DNA of 64,000 nt from Lachnospiraceae bacterium (GTDB lineage Bacteria > Bacillota > Clostridia > Lachnospirales > Lachnospiraceae): assembly GCA_910575835.1 (NCBI GenBank), contig CAJTGB010000003.1, positions 1-64,000 on the forward strand. The letters run 5' to 3'. The notes under the pieces were generated by a model. That model did no database searches. It was not told the DNA's origin and saw nothing but the letters and a program-made list of their open reading frames with translations. The first letter of the stretch is position 1. The number at the start of each line of letters is the position of its first letter. Both the position numbers and the translations under genes were made by a program. Of the stretch, positions 33,950 through 42,700 are shown one piece after another.

Positions 33950-34801
33950 CTATACCGCGTGAAGGTTCTTAAGAGAGATATCCAGTATCGGCGCGGAATG
34001 TGTCAGCGCCCCGCTTGAAATATAGTCCACGCCCAGGGATACCAGACGTCCGATATTCTCTTTCGTCACATTGCCTGAACATTCCGTCTCGGCACGTCTG
34101 CCGATCACACGGATAGCTTCTTTCATCTCTTCCGAAGACATATTATCAAGCATGATAATGTCGGCGCCTGCTTCCACAGCCTCCTTTACCATGTCAAGGT
34201 TCTCTGCCTCAACCTCTATCTTCCTCACAAAGGGCGCATACTCCTTCGCCAGCTTCACCGCCCTGGCAACACTTCCCGCTGCGCCGATATGGTTGTCCTT
34301 AAGCAGCACCCCGTCTGACAGATTATATCTGTGATTATATCCGCCGCCTACACGCACCGCATACTTTTCGAATATCCGCATATTAGGCGTTGTCTTCCGG
34401 GTGTCTAACAGCTTCGTCCCGCTGCCCTTAAGAAGCTCTGCAACAGAATGCGTATATGACGCGATCCCGCTCATACGCTGGAGATAGTTCAAGGCGACAC
34501 GCTCACCGGACAGGAGGACTCTGATATCACCTGTTACCTTCCCCATCAACTGCCCTTTCTTCACTTCGTCTCCGTCCGCACAGTAGAACTCGGCCTCAGT
34601 CTTCTCATCCAGCAGTTGGAATACCCTCCTGAAAACATCCAGGCCCGCTATGATCCCATCCTGCTTGCAGATCAGGTCCACCTCTCCTTTTACTGCTTCC
34701 TTCATCACAGAATTCGTCGTCACATCCTCACTGGATATATCCTCTCTCAGCGCCTCCAGGATCAATTGATCCGCCTGCAGGGTCATTGTTATCTTATTCA
34801 T
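33950..34801 (-). CDS. nadC: Nicotinate-nucleotide diphosphorylase (carboxylating)
   Basis: The 283-residue enzyme converts quinolinate and PRPP to nicotinate mononucleotide. The LDTRKTTPNMR motif, the VGGGYNHRYNLSDGVLLKDNH segment and the EVEAENLD and IMLDNMS barrel motifs are typical. Its ATG overlaps the nadB stop codon as ATGA. It is third in the operon, after the two genes that make quinolinate. Confidence 0.93.
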   Translation of the reverse strand: MNKITMTLQADQLILEALREDISSEDVTTNSVMKEAVKGEVDLICKQDGIIAGLDVFRRVFQLLDEKTEAEFYCADGDEVKKGQLMGKVTGDIRVLLSGERVALNYLQRMSGIASYTHSVAELLKGSGTKLLDTRKTTPNMRIFEKYAVRVGGGYNHRYNLSDGVLLKDNHIGAAGSVARAVKLAKEYAPFVRKIEVEAENLDMVKEAVEAGADIIMLDNMSSEEMKEAIRVIGRRAETECSGNVTKENIGRLVSLGVDYISSGALTHSAPILDISLKNLHAV

Positions 34802-35994
34802 ATCAATCCACTCTCCTTATCTTCTTTTATCTTCTCGGCTGCCCTTCCTGCGAACACCAGACTCTCAAGCAGAGAATTGCTTGCCAGACGGTTCGCACCA
34901 TGAACACCGTTACAGCTGGTCTCTCCTACCGCATACAGCCTGTCCATCGACGTATGGCTGTCCGAATCCACCCAGATCCCTCCCATAAAATAATGCTGGG
35001 CCGGCACCACCGGGATCCACTCCTTCGTCACATCATACCCCTCTTCCAGACAATGCCGGTAAATATTCGGGAAATGCTTCAAGATCTTCTCCCTTGGGAT
35101 CGGCTCCATAGAAAGCCAGACATGATCTGTACCCTCTGCTTCCATCTGTTCCCTGATGGCCTGTGCCACGACATCACGCGGAAGCAGCTCGTCCACAAAC
35201 CTCTCTTTCTTATGATTATACAGTACTGCCCCCTCTCCCCGCACAGATTCCGAGATCAGAAATCTGCGTCCAGGTTTCAGGGAATAGAGTGTTGTCGGAT
35301 GAATCTGAACATAATCCAGATTCTCCAGACGTATCCCATGCGCCTTCGCTATCCTGACCGCATCGCCGGTCAGATGCGGGAAATTCGTAGAATGCTGATA
35401 ATTACCGCCGATTCCGCCGCTGGCAAGAATCGTATGATCTGCATAGATCTTAAGTGTCTCCCGCTGCTCCTGATCCGGCCCATCCGCCTTCCCGGCCAGA
35501 ATTCCCGCACAGGCGCCATTCTCTTCTACAATATCTGTCATCTCCGTATACTCATAGATCGTCACGTTCGTAAGCTCCTTCACCCGCTCAAGCAGAGTAC
35601 TGGTAATCTCTTTCCCTGTAATATCCTCGTGAAATAATATCCGCGGTCTTGAATGCGCCCCCTCTCTCGTATATATGAATTCCCCGTTCTCCTGCTCGAA
35701 CCGGACTCCGTAACCGACCAGATCCTGGATCACCGCCCGTGAACCCCGGATCATAATATCCACAGATTCCCGGCGGTTCTCATAATGTCCCGCCTTCATC
35801 GTATCCTCAAAATAACTGTCATAGTCTTCCTCGTCTCTCTGTACACAGATTCCGCCTTGTGCCAGAAAGGAATCACTGCTCTCCAGATCTGATTTGGTGA
35901 TCAGCACAACCTTCATATCTTCCGGAAGCTTAAGTGCGCTGTATAGGCCTGCTATCCCGCTTCCTACTATGACTGCATCCGTATGTATCTCCAT
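34798..35994 (-). CDS. nadB: L-aspartate oxidase, short clostridial form
   Basis: The product of about 398 residues oxidises aspartate to iminoaspartate for quinolinate synthesis. It has the FAD site DAVIVGSGIAGLYSAL, the SSDSFLAQGGI loop, the YVQIHPTTL and GEGAVLYN segments and a C-terminal SNSLLESLVFAGRAAE. The protein ends there, so it lacks the helical C-terminal domain of E. coli NadB (540 residues); this shorter form is common in Clostridia. In anaerobes the electron acceptor is probably fumarate. GGGGGA precedes the ATG at 35994; an ATG six bases earlier is also possible. Confidence 0.9.
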   Translation of the reverse strand: MEIHTDAVIVGSGIAGLYSALKLPEDMKVVLITKSDLESSDSFLAQGGICVQRDEEDYDSYFEDTMKAGHYENRRESVDIMIRGSRAVIQDLVGYGVRFEQENGEFIYTREGAHSRPRILFHEDITGKEITSTLLERVKELTNVTIYEYTEMTDIVEENGACAGILAGKADGPDQEQRETLKIYADHTILASGGIGGNYQHSTNFPHLTGDAVRIAKAHGIRLENLDYVQIHPTTLYSLKPGRRFLISESVRGEGAVLYNHKKERFVDELLPRDVVAQAIREQMEAEGTDHVWLSMEPIPREKILKHFPNIYRHCLEEGYDVTKEWIPVVPAQHYFMGGIWVDSDSHTSMDRLYAVGETSCNGVHGANRLASNSLLESLVFAGRAAEKIKEDKESGLI

Positions 35995-36010
35995 CTTCAT
36001 CTTCCCCCGA

Positions 36011-36913
36011 TTACGCCAGCTCAAGCATCCGCTCAAGAGGCCTGACCGAACCTTCCCTGAGCTCTTTTGTCACATGAATCTCATTTTCGCCGTTCTTCAG
36101 CACATCTCTGATCTTCTCTAATGTGATCATCTTCATATCCTGACAGACTGGTTCCGTCTCGGTGAAATAGAATCTCTTCCCGGGGTTCTGTCTTTCAAGT
36201 TCAAACCGGACCCCCGTCTCCGTACATATAATGAATTCCTGACACTCACTCTTATGGGCGTATGCAATGATCCCGGACGTACTCCCGATATAATCCGACA
36301 TCTCCCGCACCGCCTGCGGGCATTCCGGATGAGTCAGGATCTCTGCCTGCGGGTGAAGCTCCTTCTCCTTCTGTATCTCATGCACCGCCATCTTCTCGTG
36401 GACCGGACAGTACCCTTCATTATATACAAAATGCTTCTTTGGCACCTGTTCTGCTACAAAGTGCGCAAGATTCCTGTCCGGTATGAAGAATATGTTCCGA
36501 TTCGGCAGCGCTTCCACAATCTTCACCGCATTCGACGAAGTGACACAGACATCCGAATGCTTCTTTAACTCGGCTGTAGAATTAATATAGCACACCACAG
36601 CAAGATCTTCGTATTCTTCCCGCATCCTTTGGATCGTCTCCGCATCTGCCATGTGCGCCATTGCACAATCAGCAGACAGCTCCGGCATTAGGACTGTCTT
36701 GTCCGGATTCAGTATCTTAGCGCTCTCTCCCATAAAGGACACCCCGCAGAACACGATTGTCCGTTCCTTCAGATCAACTGCTGCTTTACTTAGATAGAAC
36801 GAATCTCCGACATAATCTGCAATCTCCTGCACCTCAGGGGCCACATAATAATGTGCCAGGATCACTGCATTCTTCTCTTCTTTTAATCTCTGGATCTCTT
36901 CCGTAATACTCAT
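36011..36913 (-). CDS. nadA: Quinolinate synthase
   Basis: The product of about 300 residues condenses iminoaspartate with dihydroxyacetone phosphate. Motifs include ILAHYYVAPEVQEIAD, the DSFYLSK loop and the 4Fe-4S cysteines expected around CYINSTAELK, HPECP and the late TETEPVC region. It is the first gene of the NAD operon. The ATG at 36913 follows AAAAGGAG by about ten bases; an in-frame GTG upstream overlaps the site. A consensus promoter lies at 36944-36972. Confidence 0.93.
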   Translation of the reverse strand: MSITEEIQRLKEEKNAVILAHYYVAPEVQEIADYVGDSFYLSKAAVDLKERTIVFCGVSFMGESAKILNPDKTVLMPELSADCAMAHMADAETIQRMREEYEDLAVVCYINSTAELKKHSDVCVTSSNAVKIVEALPNRNIFFIPDRNLAHFVAEQVPKKHFVYNEGYCPVHEKMAVHEIQKEKELHPQAEILTHPECPQAVREMSDYIGSTSGIIAYAHKSECQEFIICTETGVRFELERQNPGKRFYFTETEPVCQDMKMITLEKIRDVLKNGENEIHVTKELREGSVRPLERMLELA

Positions 36914-36943
36914 ATCCCTTGTCTCCTTTTTTAAACTCACCCC

Positions 36944-36972
36944 ATTATATCACTGTATACTACACATGACAA
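36944..36972 (-). promoter_or_regulatory. Promoter of the nadA-nadB-nadC-niaR operon
   Basis: On the minus strand TTGTCA (36967-36972) and TATAAT (36944-36949) with a 17-bp spacer. The -35 region overlaps the last codons of the gene at 36960-37202. TGTATACTACA within the spacer is a short dyad and could be part of a NiaR operator, but I could not match a known NiaR motif. Confidence 0.7.
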
Positions 36973-37202
36973 GACATATGAATAGACAAAGCATCCATAA
37001 ATTCTCTTTTGCTCATACACAAAGCATCGATCATTCCCTGCTGGTCCTCTAACAATCCGCGGATCTCCCTGTCATTTTCAGCACAATGTTCAAGCATATA
37101 TCCAAGCCGCTGATAATATAGACCGATCTCTCTGTCCTCCTCTTCTTCCTCCTTCTTAAGCCTCCTGCACCTCTGCCATAATTCTTCCGCATTTTCTATC
37201 AT
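36960..37202 (-). CDS. Small charged helical protein at the end of the T7SS locus
   Basis: The 80-residue protein is nearly all helix-forming, with a run of five Glu and many Arg/Lys, no signal peptide and no WXG motif. Its size and helical nature would fit a chaperone or adaptor of the small T7SS-associated kind, but no family was recognised. AGGAGG lies seven bases before the ATG. It follows the lipoprotein gene by 24 bp and is the last gene before the NAD operon promoter. Confidence 0.6.
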   Translation of the reverse strand: MIENAEELWQRCRRLKKEEEEEDREIGLYYQRLGYMLEHCAENDREIRGLLEDQQGMIDALCMSKREFMDALSIHMSCHV

Positions 37203-37226
37203 TGCCGGCCTCCTGTTACTATCTCC

Positions 37227-38033
37227 TCACTCCAGAAGAATATACACCTTCGTTCCTAATATCCCGGAATATTCTCTCTCCTTCTCCAGCTTGATCTTAT
37301 CCAGATATTCACATCTCTCTCTCATATTGTCCGTTGGAAGTAGATTGCCGGATGCATCATATCTCTCAGCATTCGAAATCTGCAGTACCAGTGCCTCATT
37401 GGGAATCCTGGGCTTCCTTCCCTGCTCCTCCGAATAGAGGAAGCTGCCTTGATCTTCTCGATTCCCGGGATTCCTGACCATTATGACCTCCTTACAGGTT
37501 TCCCCTGCCATCCGCTTAAGCTCATCCGTCACTGCTGCCGTTCCCTCTTTCAGCTGAGTCTCCAGGAGCTTTAGCTGGTCTTTCTCCAGATATTCGATGT
37601 AAAGATTATTCCTCAGATAGATAAATTCCAACCCCATCGTGGATTCTCTCTCATACAGATTCTTATTCGCAGGTTTCTTGCTTACGAATCCCAGGCTGCT
37701 GTTCTTCAACTCCTCGTCCAATGTTCCAAGATCAAGAATTTCCAGCAGATACGCATCCAGATTCGCCCTGTATACTGCCTGCATACACAGATAATACCGG
37801 CTAAGCCTGTCCCCCTTCGACAACCCCTTTGCCTCACACAATTCATGATTATAGCGGTATATGTAAGGGTTGTCCGACACCTCCTTAAGCGACGGAACCT
37901 TAAGCTTCCCGGCAAGTTCGCACTGATATTTGCTCTCCATACCTTCCTCCTTCCCGCGGCATCCCTGTCCCAGCCAGCATACTGTCAGGAACAGGGCCGT
38001 CATTGTTATTTTATTTATATATTTTTTATACAC
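37227..38033 (-). CDS. Lipoprotein, candidate immunity protein of the T7SS cassette
   Basis: Starting at the GTG at 38033, the product of about 268 residues has a compact signal peptide MYKKYINKITMTALFLTVCW followed by LGQGC, a lipobox. The rest is a soluble domain rich in Glu, Lys and Tyr. A longer start at 38060 overlaps the upstream gene and has no ribosome binding site; GAGAGG lies ten bases before the GTG. No family was recognised. Its position directly after the papain-like effector suggests an outward-facing immunity lipoprotein, similar in principle to TipC of the streptococcal TelC system. This role is inference from order and localisation. Confidence 0.6.
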   Translation of the reverse strand: MYKKYINKITMTALFLTVCWLGQGCRGKEEGMESKYQCELAGKLKVPSLKEVSDNPYIYRYNHELCEAKGLSKGDRLSRYYLCMQAVYRANLDAYLLEILDLGTLDEELKNSSLGFVSKKPANKNLYERESTMGLEFIYLRNNLYIEYLEKDQLKLLETQLKEGTAAVTDELKRMAGETCKEVIMVRNPGNREDQGSFLYSEEQGRKPRIPNEALVLQISNAERYDASGNLLPTDNMRERCEYLDKIKLEKEREYSGILGTKVYILLE

Positions 38034-38040
38034 TCTCCCT

Positions 38041-39498
38041 TTACCTCTCTTTTGGCTCATTGAATTTAACAGATTGTATTTTTATGTAAGCATCCCCGGC
38101 GCGGTTCTTCTCAGGCTCCGTATAATCCGAATCCTCCGGTGTGATATAGTACCGCTCTCCCCATGATGAGACTTCTATCCTCCCGTCGTCCGTAAGCCCA
38201 GTCACCGTCATCGCGTGCCCTCCGTCCATATGGGCCGGCTCGTCTTCATCATCCACAAGCCTTACCGGACAAGTGCTGATGATGATCCGTTTTCCCTGCT
38301 CCATCTCTTCTTCGCATCTTTTGTATACCTGATTCGGCGCACACTCAATATTCTTAATCCTGGCCTCCAGACCATAGCTCTCCATATATCTTTCAAAACG
38401 ATAGATCCTGTCTTCCTGTGTCGTCCCCCTTCCGACCGTTTCTGACCGATCCTCCCCGGCATCGTAAATATCATATTCCGCCCCCATGATTTCTGCCTTG
38501 TTATGATTATCGCTGGCGCAGTACAGATCCATAATAAGCCGGTTATAGTTTACATAAGTGTTTCCATTTACATTCTCAAGGAAGAGAGGAAAACCAAATA
38601 CCTTCTCGAATTCTTCTTCTTTCCTTCGGTATTCATCCGCAATAATATTCGCGAACGCCACATATCCGCACCCTTCGCTGTTCAGCTTCATCAATAGCAT
38701 CTCAATATCCTCATCCGTGTAATCCGCGTATTCTTCATAGCCGCGGACCAGTTCTCTCATATATTCCCTGTCAGTCTCTTCGCCCCTCTGCCATAAGGTA
38801 TACGGGCCGTTCTGATCCCCGCCCTTATCCCGGTAACACATAGTAATGCGTATACCCGCATTTATGATCTGCCTGCGCCATTCGCTTCCCCCAGCCGTCA
38901 TATATCCGCCATTTTGAAACGTGCCCGCAATCTCGGCAAGCCCCTTTTGTATCCATGCGTCAATACTCTCACTGTCTGTAAACAGACGGTCTGTCGCCGC
39001 TGCGATCTCATCAAATCTCTCTGATTTCTCACGCCATTTTTCGTATAATCTCTGGCTGTTATCGGCCAGACGTGCATATTGTCCGGCCTTCCGATTATAG
39101 TAAAGGGACAATAGCGGTTCCTCTGCCATAGCCGTCTTTCTTCTGAACAGAGCTTCGCTTAAGAGATACCCTTCCTTCATATTGAGCGCATTTTCCATCT
39201 GACTGTATATGTTCTCTCCGTCTAACACTTCATCTCCCGCAAGACCCGCAAGCATGTGAAAGTCCGAACTGCCGGCACAGCCGGCGGCCTGCATCCCCTC
39301 AATAAGGATCTTATAATCTTCAAGCTGCCTTTTCAAAGCTTCAAAAGCCGCGCTCTCTATCTCACTGTCTTTGGCAAAACGGTCAATACTCCTGCTTACG
39401 ATCTGAAGCGCCTTTTGATTCTCCTGAAGTCGGTTTACCGCTCCTTTGCACTGATTTTTCAGATCAAACGGATTCAGATAATCATCTCGCCGCATCAT
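38041..39498 (-). CDS. Putative T7SS effector: LXG-like N-terminus, papain-like C-terminus
   Basis: The 485-residue protein has no signal peptide. Residues 1-200 are helical and resemble the LXG-type targeting domain (repeated amphipathic helices). Residues 270-480 look like a cysteine peptidase of the papain/C39 fold: Cys277 in SEGCGYVAFANII, His428 in DGGHAMTVTG, and SSWG at 444-447. The spacing from His428 to residue 444 equals the papain His-Asn spacing, but the expected Asn is Ser. The start overlaps the preceding small gene (ATGATG on its TGA), so the two are coupled. An antibacterial protease or amidase toxin is the best guess; a housekeeping role is not excluded. Confidence 0.65.
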   Translation of the reverse strand: MMRRDDYLNPFDLKNQCKGAVNRLQENQKALQIVSRSIDRFAKDSEIESAAFEALKRQLEDYKILIEGMQAAGCAGSSDFHMLAGLAGDEVLDGENIYSQMENALNMKEGYLLSEALFRRKTAMAEEPLLSLYYNRKAGQYARLADNSQRLYEKWREKSERFDEIAAATDRLFTDSESIDAWIQKGLAEIAGTFQNGGYMTAGGSEWRRQIINAGIRITMCYRDKGGDQNGPYTLWQRGEETDREYMRELVRGYEEYADYTDEDIEMLLMKLNSEGCGYVAFANIIADEYRRKEEEFEKVFGFPLFLENVNGNTYVNYNRLIMDLYCASDNHNKAEIMGAEYDIYDAGEDRSETVGRGTTQEDRIYRFERYMESYGLEARIKNIECAPNQVYKRCEEEMEQGKRIIISTCPVRLVDDEDEPAHMDGGHAMTVTGLTDDGRIEVSSWGERYYITPEDSDYTEPEKNRAGDAYIKIQSVKFNEPKER

Positions 39499-39773
39499 AC
39501 ACCTCCCCCCAATTGCCCTATCATCCTATCAAATTCGGTAAACGCAGCGTTAAGGCTTCTGATATTGCCTGCCTCCTGATCAAGATTCCTTCCAAGATCA
39601 GCGATCCGCTCCTGCAGCCTTCCATATGCCGCCTTGCTCTTCGCATTGGCTGGAAGGGTCGTTCTTGTATCCTGCGAAGATAACGGGGCATTAGCAAGAT
39701 AAGCTGCCGCGCTCCCTATCTGTCTTGCGTCTTCTTTCACTTTTCCCTGATGAATATGAATTCTGTCTGCCAT
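39495..39773 (-). CDS. Small WXG100-like partner of the effector (TIGR04197-like)
   Basis: The 92-residue helical protein (MADRIHIHQGKVKEDARQIG … NIRSLNAAFTEFDRMIGQL) matches in length and pattern the TIGR04197/DUF3130-type T7SS proteins, which form helical hairpins and escort LXG effectors (Lap1-like). It lacks a WXG turn. The C-terminal FTEFD echoes the YxxxD/E export motif with Phe in place of Tyr. Its stop overlaps the effector start, which supports a paired function. Confidence 0.7.
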   Translation of the reverse strand: MADRIHIHQGKVKEDARQIGSAAAYLANAPLSSQDTRTTLPANAKSKAAYGRLQERIADLGRNLDQEAGNIRSLNAAFTEFDRMIGQLGGGV

Positions 39774-39798
39774 CTTGCCGCTCCTTTTTATCGTCTGA

Positions 39799-42700
39799 TC
39801 AGATATACTTCGGAAGACGTATTCTCCTGCTGACCCCGTTTCTGAACAGCAGACCGTCCCCGAACCTTGGATTCTCTCTCATACTTGCAACCGGAAATAT
39901 GGGTACGACTCCCTGATCCCCCAGTACAAGCCCGTTCGCGGCCTGTTTTACCATTCTGTCGATCTCGCTGATTCCCCGTGACTTTGCCGCGTGCACTGTG
40001 ATGATACAGATGATCCCAAGCGCGGTTCCTTCCTTAATGAGAGATACTGCCTTGCCCTGCCTGTTCCCTATAAACTCTGAGAAATCCTCCAGATCATCGA
40101 TCAGGACCGTGCAAAAAGGCATTTCTCCGACGATCAATTTGGGACTCGATCCGGGAGATCTTTTAAGCCTTTCCTGCAAAATTATCCGCCTGTCCTTAAT
40201 CTCCTCTGTCAGCTCGTCCAAAAATATCTCCAGTTCCCTTTCCCCCTCCACATACAAAATATTCGGCTTCTGACGGTAAGAATAGAGTTCCATGCCTTTC
40301 CCGTCAAACAGATATGCTTTCCCCTCGGCAGCCGCCTGATCCGCAAGCACCCGTAAGATATTGGTTTTTCCTGTCCCAGTGTTCCCCACGATCACAAACA
40401 TGCCTGCCGTCCTGTCAAATCCTATCGCCGTTACCTCCTCTGTATCAAGCCCCACCAGATAACCTCTCCTGTCATCGGTATAATCCTTCAACATAGCCGG
40501 GAACAACTGCTTTGGAAGGATCGGAATATGCGGCGCCTCCCTGCCCGGATATCTCTTGCGGATATCCTGCACCAGCATCTTCAGCGCCTTGCTGTATGCC
40601 GCCTTATCCCCGCATTCTGCCATAACATAGATCTGCGCCTCATGCACCGTCTCGCCGCCAGCCAGCACCCGCCCTTTTATATCTGACTGCTTATACTCTG
40701 TCCGCCCTACTGCAAGAAACGTCTCATTCTCATCAAAGTTATACCCTGCTATTTTATTTTTGAAATTATTCAGGGTCGCCTGGCGGACCGCGCTTTGCCT
40801 TGCTGCTGCGGCAACCGTATAGATTCCAAGCCCCATACCGTCCCTCGTAAGCCTCGTAATAAATTCTTCCTCTTCTATTCCCAGCTCTTTCACAACATCA
40901 AGCTGGTCTACCGCCACGATTATCCATTTGAGACGCGTGCCTGATAACTCCTGATATGCTTCCGGCGAGGAAGCAGCGTACCTGGCGAACTGACTTTTTC
41001 TTGCAGCGATCTCCTCTATGATCAGTTTCCTGAACTTCCGATACCGTTCTTCATCATCCAGAGATATGTATTCTGCCGTATGCGGAAGCTCCTTCATAGG
41101 CATACAGCCGTTGTTCCCGCAGTCCAGAATGTAGAAATTCACCATATCCACATCACAGGCTATTGCTAAGCTTGCAAGAACCGTTGTCAAGAACACTGTC
41201 TTGCCAAACCCGGGGGATGCCGTGAACAGCAGATTGCCGTCTTCTGCAGGACAATACTCCAATTCCTTCTGTTCCTGCGACTCCGGGATATCCACCCTTC
41301 CTATACGGACAACCGGCAGTTCTCTTCTCCTTCCTATATCCGCATTCCCGGCAGCATACGGACTGATGATCATGTTCTTAAGAGGCGGCAGCCAGGGCCT
41401 CTTAACTACTGTTCCTCCTTCCTTCGCGAAAGCCTTCTTGATCTGCCCTGCCGCTGCCTCTATCTGTGTCTTTCCCTCACGGTACTTCTCTCCTTCGCCG
41501 CTTAGATCTTCATTGACAAGTTCTCCCTGCCCCAGTTCATTGACCACATAGACCCGGTCGTCCGCCTCATCTTTCTCCTCATTCTCCCTGTACGGCGCTT
41601 TACTGAGCGCCGACTGGAACAATTCATAGATCTCATTATTCCCAACCTCAAGATACGCCCTTCCCGGTATGGTGATACCCGCCGCATCCATTGTCTTCAG
41701 GACTTCTTTGCTGTCGCTCTCATTCTGCACCTTCAGACATATCCTGAACCGGCTGTTGCAAAAGATCTGTTCGTCCACGATACCGGCCGGCTTCTGCGTC
41801 GCCAGGATCAGATGGACGCCCAGACTCCTTCCTATGCGCGCCGCCGAGACCATCTCCTTCATAAAATCAGGCTGCTCTTTTTTAAGTTCTGCAAATTCAT
41901 CGCAGATAATAAAAAGATGCGGGATCGCTTCGGGCGCCGTTCCTTCTTTGAACAGCTTCATATAGCCGTTGATATGGTTCACATGATATTCTCCGAATAT
42001 CCTCTGCCGCCGGGACAATTCTGCCTTCACCGAGACTAACGCCCTAACGCTGCCTCCTCTGTCCAGGTTCGTGATCGTCCCCAGGTGATGCGGAAGCTCC
42101 CGGAACAGATCTGCCATCCCTCCTCCCTTATAGTCGATCAGCAGAAATCCAACCTCATTAGGATGAAAATTCACCGCCAGCGACAGGATGTAACTCTGAA
42201 TCAGCTCAGACTTCCCGGAACCGGTGGTTCCTGCCACCAGACCGTGAGGACCGTGCGCCTTCTCATGCAGGTTCAAAAACAGGATATCATCCTTCGACCG
42301 CATCCCCAAAGGCACCGCCAACGATTTGTGCGACTGATTCCTTCTCCAGCGATTCTGGATATCAAGTTCTTCTGGATGCCGGATCCCGTACATTTCAAAA
42401 AAGGTGATCTGCTCTGGAATATGGCTTGTAATCCTCTGCTCATGTACCAGTACGCTCAGATCTCTCGCCATCCATTCAAAGTCCGCATCCCGGTCATCAT
42501 ACAGCCCAAGCCTCTGCTCCAGGTACTTCCGTTCTTCCGTCAGGAGCACCCCTTCCTCAGAATTCTTAAGAATCAGAACCGTACCGGCGAACTCAGGAAG
42601 GCTGGCCCGGATATCACCGGTATACACTGCAGATACTCCCAGCGCCTCCCCGTCCATATGGAGATATTCCATGATCCTGTGATCCAGTATCCAGGCAGGC

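Noticed and set aside
34798-35994. nadB as a truncated pseudogene
   Set aside because: The short form ending after the FAD domain is usual in Clostridia, and it overlaps nadC with intact translational coupling.
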